Source: Antedon mediterranea
Taxonomy: Eukaryota; Echinodermata; Crinoidea; Comatulida; Antedonidae
DNA length: 64,000 nucleotides
Assembly (NCBI RefSeq): GCF_964355755.1
Contig: NC_092679.1
Coordinates: 24,614,432-24,678,431, forward strand
Direction of reading: 5' to 3'
The translations under genes and the position numbers were made by a program. Each line of letters opens with the position of its first letter. The stretch's first letter is position 1. The notes under the pieces were generated by a model, which was not told where the DNA came from, made no database searches, and saw only the letters and a program-made list of their open reading frames with translations. Positions 54,301 through 64,000 of the stretch are shown here, one piece after another.

Positions 54301-57300
54301 TTTAATTATCAAAAGTAATAAATGATATAATTGGGAGGGGTGGGGATAAATTCCCTTGGGCAAAAAAAAAATGTAAACAAAATTAATAAGGGCCAGCCAT
54401 TTTTAATAAGGGCGACCATCCTTCAACTTCAACTGGCCCTGCTGGCCACTATGGTTTAAAGGTTAATTTTCAGCCCTGTATTTATTAATAAAAGATTTAT
54501 AGATTATAATATAATAGATTATAGCGGCAGCATGCGCTAATAATTTTTTTTTGGTAGCAAAACCAATAGAATTTAACTTTTGTGGTCAAATTCAAACATT
54601 GTAATTTTTTTACATATTTACATAAACATTTGAAGAGAGCGATTTAAAATTTTTGCAAGGAGAGCGAATTGCTCTCCTCTGTGATTTGAGGAGAGCGATT
54701 TGTTGCTCTCCTGGGTTTTGCATACGTGATGCCCTGAAACGGTGATTCAAAATTGGTTTTTTGTCACCAAAATTGATATTTCGTAAAACCTATTTATAGA
54801 AGACGATTTTCACATCAAATTAAAGCTCATTTAAAGCCTGATAACATACAACAAAAATTAATCCGCTAGCTTCAATGGTAATCGTGCGATCGTGTTTTGA
54901 AAACTGATGGGGATTTTCCGATGAGGTTTTCAACGCGCGGAAATCGGCTCGACAGGATTTTAGAACCGTTTTAAAATCGCATTTTCTCGGCAACTACTTC
55001 ATTAATTTTAATTGTAAACACACTTATACATAGATTAAAACAAGTACTTTCAAACAATATAAATTTTTAAAGTATTAATTAAGAGTGAACACGATTTATT
55101 TACCGTCAAAGTCATACTACTTATTCTTTTATAATATAATATAATTTTTTTAATATTTCAAAAGTGATGCCCCTCTGTACGCTTTCATTGGGATACCTAA
55201 TTTAACACTTAAAACTCGTTCAATTGGTTATCTTTGACGATAAATAATACGAAAAGCAACAAAAAGAGAGGTTTAAGACTGCTTTAAGACTCCTTCAAGT
55301 AGGCTTTAATTTTAAAGACCGTTTACAGGTTAGACCGCGGTATAGCAATGGTCTATAATATAAGACTACTTGCTACATCACGAATTATAGCCGGCTAAGC
55401 GCTAAGACCGGTTATAGACCGCTTATAGCAATCCGCCCCAGGTGGTTTGTCTCTAAATTTACACCACATGCGACCATTAAACATGTAAATTGTACAGTCT
55501 GAACAGGCTCCATGTAGTTAACACAGCCGATTTTGATGGCAAAAAGAAATGTTAAGCCAAATTTTAGGGAATGATACAATTATTTTTTAAAAAACCTGTT
55601 TTTATTAAAACATGTTATGTGAGATGTACATGGCAAAACTGAGTTTTATATTTTTTGTATACATAAATGAAGACATTAAATTGCACGGCTGTTTCTGTAC
55701 AGAACATTAAAGTGAAGCTCCACCCATTTTTCCAGATCTTTCTATTTCTGGTATTTTTTATTAAGTATACATTGCGCAATTTTGCATCAATAGACACTTC
55801 CCCAATATACTAGGGAGTATGATCATGTGACATTTTTCAAGATCACAGACTGCAGCTGGCATGGCTGGCGATCTGTTCTCGTTGCGGTGTTGGTTTTTGA
55901 CTGGTGAAAAGTACATTAAAACATTCTGGATGTTACCGTATCATGTTTTCACAGTGCAATGATGTGACTATGAGATTATTACTAAAATATCAAATTTAAA
56001 AAGATCAGAGAAAGGCGTGGCTCTATATTCAATAAAGCTAGGCCTACTACTAGATATGTACCAATGCTGCTTGGCCTAACTAGGCCGTGATAGCCTTACA
56101 GCAGTGAAGTTTGTTCTGGTACACAGCCCCGCCCGAACTACCTATGATAGGCTACTTGAATAATTGCTCTTCAGTCAGGCCTAAGTTTCCATACATCCAT
56201 ACTATTCTGTGATGTTGGCAATACTGTAACTTTGTTTGTAGAGGATTTTGTGTTTCAAAATTTAAAATGTGCGAGAAAAGCCTGGAATGATAAATGGGGC
56301 GAAACAACCAAGCCTTTTCAAGCCCATGAATACATAGGCCTAGACATGGTAGCTAGGCTAAGTAGGCATCCTAGCTATGCCTAGTTCAGTTGATTAAGAT
56401 TATGCTGTTGTAACTAGTGCAAATCATGATGTTACATGTAAAACATACTGACATTTTTATCTGAAATATTACTTGGGCCTAAACAAATTGCATTATTTGT
56501 GTGTATAAAATTGATTCGCCATTTTTCGACACTATAATTTACCAAAAGTTTACCAATACACCAACGTGTTCACCACGTTGACTAAAACACGTCCGTTGCC
56601 AAGTGTAATGTGTTTCGCGATGTACTGTATTATTAATAAGAAATTTACAGTGATTATTATAATAAATGTATATTTTGCATGTTTTTTTTTTATAGGGCAT
56701 TGAAATGTTACAGAGCCGTTCTTCTTCTTTAGCTACATTAGTTGCTGTTATGAAAATATTAGAGGTAAAATCTATTTTATCAAACAAATCAAAATTAATA
56801 TTTGTGTGATATCTTTCTACAGTACTGCATTGAATAACTTGGATGGAAGCACTCATTTGTGTCTCTTCGTTTGTTATTTGAATGCACATTTGAATGCTAT
56901 TTGAGTATAAACAAAACTATTAGCTGAAAATATAATTCGGAAATAATTATACAGAAAGCTGGTCGGTGACCTGCTGCATGATCGACATGGTTCTCGCCAA
57001 TCACTTCGCCTTGTCTGGCACAACTAGCTCCCGACCAGCACTTTGTTAAGACTGATATTGGCCTCAATACTTTGTTTCTATTAATTCGTTCTATTACAAA
57101 ATAGGATGATCCGTTTACTAATTCTGGAACGGGCTCGAACCTGACTTTTCATGGCACAGTAGAATGTGATGCTAGTATAATGGATGGTAAAACTAGATTG
57201 TCCGCTTCTGTTGGAGCCTTACAAGGTAAAAAAAAATTAGCTACCTTTTCAACTAGTGTCTTTGGGCCTGTTTCTATAGAGCAGAGAATATGGTTTTGAA

Positions 57301-58903
57301 TACCGTTCTTTTCAGGAACCGTTTTTTCTTGCCAGCAGAAATGGGTCCCCACAAAAAAGAACCGATCTTAAAAACGGTTTCAAAAACCCCAATTGATTGC
57401 GGTCTCGATCACAAAGAACCGTTCTGAAACCGGTTTCCGCGGAGCAATTTTTAGCTGCAACACAATCGCGGTCTCAATTTGACCCCAAAAACTGAACTCT
57501 GCAGTCTGCTGCACTGGGACGATTGCGGTCAACTCGCAGTCAAACCTGCGCGATAGGACCTTGGCCTAAGTCATTTTTATTTCTCTAGATAGTGAGTATT
57601 TTATTTAACTAAAAAATGTTGACCGATGCCTTTACGAGGTTCGTAAAAAATATGTGAAGGGAAGAAGATGAGGGGACTTGTCGGGAGTCGGAAGAAAGAC
57701 TCGCGTAGGCCTAGGCCTACATGTTTTAAAGAATATTGTAAAGCGTGTGAAAGCTAGACTTGTTCAACTTGACAATATCAGAGGGTGGGACGTACCTATA
57801 CTTTAACCAAGGACCACAATAACGTTTCAGGTAATAATTCCCCCTTCTATGATGAAATGGATGCTATTTCTTGGGGATCGCGCTATGCGTGTATTGTGCT
57901 GACGGTTAAGATAAGATAAATTATCTTCTTGACTTCCTGTTATAACTAGATGACGCATTATGTATTCTTGTAAAATAAAGTTAGCATTTTTGGTGATAAT
58001 AAAAAAAGAGATTTAAAGTGATTTTTAAATAAAAGAAATCCTCTGAAGTGATTCATGCCTTTTGTTAGAATGGTTTAACCCTAATTGAAAACGTTAACAA
58101 ATATGAACAATTGTAGTCAGGTCTCCAAAACATTTATTTTTATTTATTCCAGGTGTTAAAAATCCTATTGAAGCTGCACATTGTTTGCTGAAGGAACAGA
58201 TGAAGGGGAAAATGCCACTAGGTAGAGTTCCACCATGGTAACAATTTATACTGTTTTGTCCCGCTACTGTGTTGCATTGACTGCAAATGGCACTAGGTAG
58301 AGTTCCACCATGGTAACAATTTATACTGTTTTGTCCCGCTACTGTGTTGCATTGACTGAAAATGCAAACTCAATTACGAAAGGCACAAGGAGTCTGGCCC
58401 TGTCATTCCAAAATTTTGCAAACTTTAAAGATTGGACATCAAATTAAGCTCAGCTATTCATTTTACCATTTTTATGTCTTACCCCCCCCCCCCCCCCCCC
58501 TTCCTCTATTTCAAAATCCGGGATCTGCCACTGAATGTGCTCTTAAATTAAAACCTTTTATTAATTGGACATGACAAATGATATACAACAATAATGCCAG
58601 AGAGCTGAACCAATTAACCGTAAACAGATTATAAATATTATTATTAATATTATTAAATACAATATCTATCTTAATTCAATGATAACATTTGTTTTGTGTA
58701 ATACATTTACATTCTTGTCTAAATTTGGTTGATTTAGTTTTCTCGTGGGTAACGGTGCCAAACAGTTTGCAAAGGATCATGGGATTGAAGAAGCGTTGCC
58801 AGGCACAATGACAACAGAAAAATCTTTGAAAAGTTACAAGAAATATAAAAGACGATTATCTGAATGTGCAACAAAAAATGAAGGTTTCCAGAAACACCAA
58901 GAG
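45330..58903 (+). CDS. TASP1: Threonine aspartase 1 (taspase 1), N-terminal part
   Basis: Six exons: 45330-45366, 47396-47463, 56696-56764, 57105-57225, 58153-58237, 58738-58903 (182 codons, all phases match). TASP1 is an Ntn-type asparaginase-family protease that cuts itself and then KMT2A/MLL and other nuclear proteins after aspartate. Matches to the human protein: GVIAVHVGAGYH, CKLACARGIEML, EDDPFTNSGTGSNL, GTVECDASIMDGK, SASVGALQGVKNPIEAA, GRVPPCFLVGNGAKQFAKDHGI, MTTEKSLKSYKKYKRRL. Exon 1 is short and preceded by TTTTTTTTCAG, so an upstream exon for the roughly 40 residues present in human is possible. The exon with the nucleophilic threonine (TVGAVV in human) is not found by 64000. Intron 2 is 9.2 kb because of nested transposons. 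A tandem duplication covers the donor of the fifth exon. Confidence 0.88.
46255..46765. mobile_element. Foldback element in TASP1 intron 1
   Basis: The left side contains TTCGGCTCTTTTA repeats and TTCGGCCCATTTACCA; the right side carries the inverse (AAGAGCCAAACGTAATGG, AAATGGGCCGAAAAG). Borders are approximate and no target duplication was identified. Confidence 0.5.
48489..50114 (+). mobile_element. Element Z: Helentron/Helitron-like non-autonomous element inside X copy 1
   Basis: Left end TTAGTTATCCGC, part of a 30-bp perfect palindrome. The same 12-mer occurs inverted (GCGGATAACTAA) just before a 9-bp-stem hairpin (AACTCGTCA-AAG-TGACGAGTT) near the right end, which finishes TCATGTCTAG. 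Asymmetric inverted repeats, a 3' hairpin, a CTAG end and no target duplication fit the Helentron/HINE design. The interior has several GC-rich ACGCGCG stretches and no long open frame. Left border good to a few bases. Confidence 0.65.
50938..54736. mobile_element. Element Y: TIR transposon inside X copy 1, itself carrying X copy 2
   Basis: Ends CAGGGCATCA (50938-50947) and TGATGCCCTG (54727-54736). Flanks AAATGG / AAACGG look like an imperfect short target duplication, and joining them restores the X sequence. Subterminal GGAGAGC/GCTCTCC and GGAGCG/CGCTCC words are repeated. The CAGGG terminus is hAT-like, but no transposase is present. About 1.77 kb without X copy 2. Confidence 0.75.
51566..53585 (-). 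mobile_element. Element X, copy 2 (intact, inside Y)
   Basis: A 2020-bp element, opposite orientation to copy 1. Termini TAGGTATCCCAATGAAA and its inverse, flanked by a perfect 7-bp duplication CTCACAG (51559-51565 and 53586-53592). It aligns over its length to the reverse complement of copy 1. No open frame above 60 codons, so non-autonomous. Confidence 0.88.
58211..58360. repeat. 75-bp tandem duplication covering the donor of a TASP1 exon
   Basis: Two copies start at 58211 and 58286, each with ACTAGGTAGAGTTCCACCAT followed by G|GTAACA. The real donor is at 58238 and the copy at 58313. Splicing from the second would read TGG TAA and stop. Confidence 0.9.
58482..58500. repeat. Poly(C) tract, 19 bases
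   Basis: An uninterrupted run of C on the plus strand, in a TASP1 intron. Exact length may be unreliable in sequencing. Confidence 0.9.
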
Positions 58904-59479
58904 GTAGGTAGGGTTCGTTAATCTTTAATTGTTGTATGTAAGCTGTAATTTTTACTATTTAATGATTTATGTCAAAACATGCTTGTTTTGTATTAAAGAT
59001 GTATTTTCCCCCTGAATATGCCATTTTAATGTGACATAATAGTCATTCACTTTGACCAATAACTGGATCCAAACAAAATAAACATTTGCTTGAAAAAACT
59101 GTAATTTAAAGCAAAAAATAATAAAATTGGCTGCCAGCCAATGCATTTTTTTATTGAATTTAACCGTTTATTTTGTCATTTCATAACTGAAAACATTTTT
59201 TCGGGTTTTTTCCTACAGAAGTGATGACAAAATGGCCTATTCAAATTTTGGTTTTATTAATCTTCACTTTTCATGTTTTTTGGGGACAATACATCTTAAT
59301 TTATGAAATTGTTTTTTAAAATATTTAATCACACTCTTGCTTAAATTCAAATAACAAATATTATAAAATAACAACATAATGAAATGTAAAATGTTAATGC
59401 GACATTGTCAGGGTCTTAATGCATGTGGCGGATGGAGTTACGATTTTGTTGCAGTCAAGTTATAGTATTTGAAAGTTCA

Positions 59480-59645
59480 ACGTACTGTATAATTAAAAAC
59501 GATACTTGCCTTCCAATCTCAAGTTCCAGTGTTCAATCCTAACCAGTCTGTTTTTCCTTCACTGTCTAAGCCTAAAATGAAACTTTATCCATTCTGTAAT
59601 TTGTGTTACTTTGCTATTGGATGTGCTGAAATAAATAAAAAAACA
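59480..59645 (+). mobile_element. Decayed tRNA-derived SINE (candidate)
   Basis: CTTGCCTTCCAATCTCAAG followed by GTTCAATCC resembles a tRNA anticodon stem and pol III B box. The tail ends AAATAAATAAAAAAAC. The A box is not convincing. Family unknown. Confidence 0.4.
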
Positions 59646-59991
59646 TGAAGAGAAATGATAACTATTAGTAATGATTGATTAAAAAAAAAAGACACTAGAA
59701 AATAACATGGAAGCCTTCACGTCACTGATAATAATTATTGCGATTTGCAAGAAATTTATTTGGTTTCTGAGGACAATTATAGGAAACAGCAGTTAAAATG
59801 TGACTGAACGACAATTAGTTCACTGCAATGCAAACTGTATGACACAAGGCCATCGCTGACTATATACACCACAGTACTGTACATTAAATTGTTCAATCTC
59901 ATACAGTTTAATCAAGAAGTAAAAAGAAGAAATAGAACATACTTTAAATGGTTTATGATAAAGAGACAACATGAATCTTAATGAAACATGA

Positions 59992-60391
59992 ACATTGAAT
60001 TACAAGGAACAATGCAGGAGAAAGATAAAAACATTGATTTACAAGGAACAATGCAGGGAAAAGATAAAAACATTGAATGACAAGGAACAATGCAGGAGAA
60101 ATATAAAAACATTGAATGACAGGAACAATGCAGGAGAAAGATAAAAACATTGAATTACAAGGAACAATGCAGGGGAAAGATAAAAACATTGAATGACAAG
60201 GAACAATGCAGGAGAAATATAAAAACATTGAATGACAAGGAACAATGCAGGGAAAAGATAAAAACATTTATTTACAAGGAACAATGCAGGAGAAATATAA
60301 AAACATTGAATTACAAGGAACAATGCAGGGGAAAGATAAAAACATTGATTTACAAGGAACAATGCAGGAGAAAGATAAAAACATTGAATTG
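59992..60391. repeat. 39-bp minisatellite, about 10 copies
   Basis: The unit ACATTGAATTACAAGGAACA plus ATGCAGGAGAAAGATAAAA, varying at GAATTAC/GAATGAC/GATTTAC and GGAGAAAG/GGGAAAAG/GGAGAAAT. Open frames on both strands follow from the length being a multiple of three. Confidence 0.93.
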
Positions 60392-60667
60392 ATTCGATTG
60401 GTTGTTTTTTTCATAACATTATTTACCATGGAGCTTAGCTTGTGATTGGCAGCCAACAATTGTTGAATTCTTATTGCTGTATTCTCATTAGTCAGATGTT
60501 TTGCACTATGTTGCTATCTGGATACATTTCCAGAACTTTAAAGAAACAAATTCATTACAAATCTGGAAATTGACAAGCTGAATTGACTTGACTATGAAAA
60601 TAAATGCAGACGGAAGCTGGAATAAATAAAAAGGAAAGTAATGAAAATGTTTGGATTGGGAAATAAA

Positions 60668-61585
60668 CATCACATGCATTGCAACCATACCAAGTGCTTA
60701 TTTCAACGGTTGATGGAGTACAAATAGATTGAACTGCACCAGTATGGATTGAAACATCACATGCATTGCAACCATGCCAAATGCTTATTGCAACTGTTGA
60801 TGGAGTACAAATAGATTGAACTGCACCAGTATGAATTGAAACGTCACATGCATTGCAACCATACCAAGTGCTTATTTCAACGGTTGATGGAGTACAAATA
60901 GATTGAACTGCACCAGTATGGATTGAAACGTCACATGCATTGCAACCATACCAAATACTTATTTCAACGGTTGATGGAGTACAAATAGATTGAACTGCAC
61001 CAGTATGGATTGAAACATCACATGCATTGCAACCATGCCAAATGCTTATTGCAACGGTTGATGGAGTACAAATAGATTGAACTGCACCAGTATGGATTGA
61101 AACGTCACATGCATTGCAACCATACCAAGTGCTTATTTCAACGGTTGATGGAGTACAAATAGATTGAACTGCACCAGTATGGATTGAAACGTCACATGCA
61201 TTGCAACCATACCAAGTGCTTATTTCAACGGTTGATGGAGTACAAATAGATTGAACTGCACCAGTATGGATTGAAACGTCACATGCATTGCAACCATGCC
61301 AAATACTTATTTTAACTGTTGATGGAGTACAAATAGATTGAACTGCACCAGTATAATTAAAACATCACATGCATTGCAACCATACCAAATGCTTATTGCA
61401 ACTGTTGATGGAGTACAAATAGATTGAACTGCACCAGTATGGATTGAAACGTCACATGCATTGCAACCATACCAAATGCTTATTGCAACTGTTGATGGAG
61501 TACAAATAGATTGAACTGCACCAGTATGGATTGAAACGTCACATGCATTGCAACCATGCCAAATGCTTATTTTAACTGTTGATAA
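60668..61585. repeat. 87-bp minisatellite, about 10.5 copies
   Basis: The unit contains CATCACATGCATTGCAACC, TTCAACGGTTGATGGAGTAC and GATTGAACTGCACCAGTATG; starts near 60668, 60755, 60842 and so on. Copies vary at CATCAC/CGTCAC, ACCATACC/ACCATGCC and GTGCTTATT/ATGCTTATT. Confidence 0.94.
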
Positions 61586-63219
61586 CGCCACCAACATGTA
61601 ATATTACTACACTGTAGTTTGTGAATCAAAATTAATATTAAAAACATTAGTGGTTGAAAAATGAACATAAGTTTTCATTTCTTATGAAAACTCTGGTTGT
61701 TTTTTTTGTGGATAATTACCTTTGTATAAAAAATGTTATGGAATGTGTTTAGCAAAACAACGTTATGTTAAAGATATATTGTCCCCAAAATGTGACAAAT
61801 GTTGAGTAATAAACTTTGAATATTTAAAAAGTTTTTTCAGGTAATGTAATTTTTTCCCTGATTCAATTTTTGGCCTATTCAATAACATTTTTCAGGGGGC
61901 AATACAATTTAAGTTAAATTTTAATAAGAATAGGTCTAGTTTAGAACAGTTAAAACATAGATGTTTATGTATCTATGTTTTATCATAAACATCTATATGT
62001 GCAAATTGTCAAAATGACTTTTATCTTCAAGTCGGCGGTAAATATTGCCAATTTCATGTGTGTAGTAAACTGTAGTGAATTGTTTTCATCATTATATTAT
62101 ACATGATTTAAATATTCATAAAACCATTATCTATGGTAAATATTTCATATTTTGAAAAATTCCTAATATATTTTTTTTTTTGCATTTCTATAAAATCAAC
62201 AGATCCAACATTCTAAAATAGAGGAGTGATTTTCGGCTAAATTGCATAAGCTTTTTTGGACAACAACGATTTTGCTGTTTCAATACACATTTTTATCTTG
62301 TAATCGTACATTTTAAAGCAGGAACACCAGCAGAGAACACAGTTTCGTTGACGTGCTGCTTAATCTGAAGTTTATGCATCATCCATGTACTGTATAAGCT
62401 GGCTAGTGCATAAATCTTCAATGTCCTTTGGTTCATTTACTGTACTCTACTACTTCATCTATCTAGAACTGTTGCTGTCCTACAGTTTGCATTTATTTTT
62501 TTTTCTCTGCTGGATTGTTGACCAAAAAGATATCCCTTAGTTTCCATCCATTTCCTTCTTTTATTGGAAGAAACCTGTAAGGATGTGTTGTGTAATACTT
62601 TCTTATGCTCAATATATTTGTATGGCATTACCTTTAAAAAAATTGAATGTGATTCCTAAAACTAAACTGCACCTCTGTTATTGTGGCTGACATTGTTAAT
62701 GTCTCGCAAACTGTGTACAGTACATTATGTTGGTGGATGGTAAAATTCCGTCAGTTTAGATTGAGGCTTGAGTTTAAAAATTCTAGAAGAAAATTTATAT
62801 ATAAAAAATAGGCTGTGTACAGTACGTTGCATACCTTCGACTCATTCGTTAAATGAATGTAAATTCGCTTGAGGTTTTTTTATAATGCTATGTTTGAAAA
62901 TTCTTATGCATTTTCCTTTGACCATTTTTTTGTGAAGATTGTTGTGCTATCAAATGATGAATGTGTCGTTGACATATCAAAGCCAGAGTTTTGGTCGCTT
63001 GTTGGAGTAAAGTGCTAGTTGTTTGAGCTTCTCCAGGAAGATGGAGATAAAGTAGATCCCATAGCCGTGCCTTCAGTAATTCTTTTCTTAGCTTGTAAAG
63101 CTAACCTCTCTGACACTGTATGTTCAGCAGGGTTATAGAATTCTATCAGTTTTGATTCAGGAATGTCAAATGCTGACGTTTGGAAAATCTTTGAATTATC
63201 GCTTAAACAAATATAATTT

Positions 63220-63450
63220 GCTTGAGGTTTTTTTTGTAATACTACTACTGTTATGTTTAAAAATCCTAATGCATTTTCCTTTAAACATTGTTGAACTGTG
63301 GTTTCATAACCTGCAAAGTTTGAGAGTTTTGCTTGAGGTTTTTTTTGTAATACTACTACTGTTATGTTTAAAAATCCTAATGCATTTTCCTTTAAACATT
63401 GTTGAACTGTGGTTTCATAACCTGCAAAGTTTGAGAGTTTTGCTTCAGGT
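63220..63450. repeat. 111-bp tandem duplication plus partial third copy
   Basis: GCTTGAGGTTTTTTTTGTAA starts units at about 63220 and 63331; a third start (GCTTCAGG) is at 63442. Confidence 0.88.
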
Positions 63451-63652
63451 TTTTGGGTAATAGTATGTATGTTTGATGTATGTATGTATTTTAAGAAACT
63501 ATTGGTTTCAAAGTTCTATTCTATTGTATAGCAAAAGTAATTTTCTCTGTGTGGTTCATGTGGATTACAAGACAGTTTACAAATAGCTGTGGAAACCAAC
63601 TTTCCATCCCATAGAACATCAACTTCTGGGTCATCAGAAATATCCCCCACAA

Positions 63653-64000
63653 TTAATGTGGTCTTGTCAATTCCTTCTCTCCCCATGGAGAATAGGGCCT
63701 AGTATTTCTGTCCTCCACACTCCCATATCTTGGGAATGTACCCAAGTATTAATGTGGTCTTGTCAATTCCTTCTCTCCCCATGGAGAATAGGGCCTTGTA
63801 TTTCTGTCCTCCACACTCCCATATCTTGGGAATGTACCCAAGTATTAATGTGGTCTTGTCAATTCCTTCTCTCCCCATGGAGAATAGGGCCTTGTATTTC
63901 TGTCCTCCACACTCCCATATCTTGGGAATGTACCCAAGTATTAATGTGGTCTTGTCAATTCCTTCTCTCCCCATGGAGAATAGGGCCTTGTATTTTTGTC
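63653..64000. repeat. 96-bp tandem repeat running off the window
   Basis: Units begin TTAATGTGGTCTTGTCAATT at 63653, 63749, 63845 and 63941. In-phase on the minus strand. The first copy has CCTAGTATTT where the others have CCTTGTATTT, which makes a stop codon on the minus strand. Confidence 0.93.

Larger units (their letters stand above)
48034..55199 (+). mobile_element. Element X, copy 1, split by elements Z and Y
   Basis: Termini TAGGTATCCCAATGAAA and its inverse, flanked by a perfect 7-bp duplication ATTTAAC (48027-48033 and 55200-55206). Its pieces are 48034-48488, 50115-50937 and 54737-55199. They correspond in order to the reverse complement of copy 2. No transposase is recognised. Confidence 0.85.
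47734..55441. mobile_element. Outer element W (MITE-like), split by later insertions
   Basis: Termini CTGGGGTGGATTGCTATAA (47734) and its inverse TTATAGCAATCCGCCCCAG (ends 55441). Further ATTGCTATA words occur just inside both ends. Without the inserted DNA it is about 530 bp. No clear target duplication is visible. No coding capacity. Confidence 0.6.
58904..63014. other. Region right of the last seen TASP1 exon
   Basis: Probably TASP1 intron, since the donor GTAGGT follows 58903 and no later exon was found. It holds the SINE candidate and two minisatellites; 61600-63014 shows only AT-rich sequence and a diverged relative (62868-62935) of the 111-bp repeat at 63220. Confidence 0.5.
63015..64000 (-). 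pseudogene. Unrecognised minus-strand gene end, probably broken by a tandem repeat
   Basis: Candidate last exon 63172-63015 encodes FDIPESKLIEFYNPAEHTVS then ERLALQAKKRITEGTAMGS and stops after RSSNN. A candidate preceding exon ends at 63569 (donor GTAATC) and encodes GREGIDKTTLIVGDISDDPE then VDVLWDGKLVSTAICKLS. Phases join (TCT T|CA TTT). Further upstream the frame continues as a 32-residue repeat (GYIPKIWECGGQKYKALFSM) made by the 96-bp array, but the copy nearest the unique part has an in-frame TAG at 63699-63701. Codon use and frame conservation suggest real coding origin. Family not recognised; a transposon origin is possible. Confidence 0.35.

Noticed and set aside
57230-57560. Possible transposon rich in GAACCGTT/AACGGTT words
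   Set aside because: Inverted words are visible but no matching termini or target duplication could be found.
59953-60459. Open frames with CSLSFNVFIF or KEQCRGKIKTLN repeats
   Set aside because: Products of the 39-bp minisatellite.
61307-61597. 96-codon frame with GCNACDVSIHTG repeats
   Set aside because: Produced by the 87-bp minisatellite.
63152-63460. 102-codon hydrophobic open frame
   Set aside because: Spans the 111-bp duplication; opposite strand has the more protein-like frame.

Overview
The window is animal nuclear DNA: AT-rich, intron-dense, with GT-AG introns, many minisatellites and small foldback transposons. The gene set (YLPM1, HHIP-like, adhesion GPCR, ALG12, COG2, SAYSD1, TASP1), the CR1/L2-like retrotransposon tails and the many AGGCCTAG-rich islands fit a marine invertebrate deuterostome, most likely an echinoderm. 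That placement is inference. No exon model was computed; I joined exons by hand using splice signals, reading-frame phase and remembered family sequences. Six multi-exon models sum to whole codons or keep phase at every junction.

Layout. 253-3629 (+): last three coding exons of YLPM1, with an 18-bp minisatellite in an intron. 3.6-6.4 kb: intergenic, with a retrotransposon tail and short tandem repeats. 6396-11570 (+): an eight-exon secreted HHIP-like protein whose C-terminus is a netrin/C345C (NTR) domain. 11.6-17.1 kb: intergenic, dominated by a 2.1-kb, 31-bp minisatellite with higher-order structure. 17081-26829 (+): a 17-exon adhesion GPCR with an N-terminal C-type lectin domain, a mucin-like stalk, a GPS motif and seven membrane helices. 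27971-32419 (-): ALG12, nine exons. 33403-39919 (+): COG2, 18 exons, head-to-head with ALG12. 41832-42671 (-): SAYSD1, two exons, tail-to-tail with COG2. 45330-58903 (+): first six recognised exons of TASP1; the catalytic threonine exon is not in the window. 63015-64000 (-): tail of an unrecognised gene, broken by a 96-bp tandem repeat.

ALG12 and COG2 both serve protein glycosylation (ER lipid-linked oligosaccharide assembly and Golgi tethering) and share a promoter region of about 1 kb. SAYSD1 is an ER membrane protein. The other genes are not obviously linked functionally.

The most striking structures are these: a nested transposon stack inside TASP1 intron 2, with 7-bp target duplications supporting two insertions of the same family; an adhesion GPCR in which three separate tandem duplications sit on an acceptor, a donor and the stop codon, each able to yield a truncated receptor or altered mRNA; and the HHIP-like/NTR domain combination. 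At least seven copies of one foldback element family and four of another are scattered through introns and intergenic DNA.
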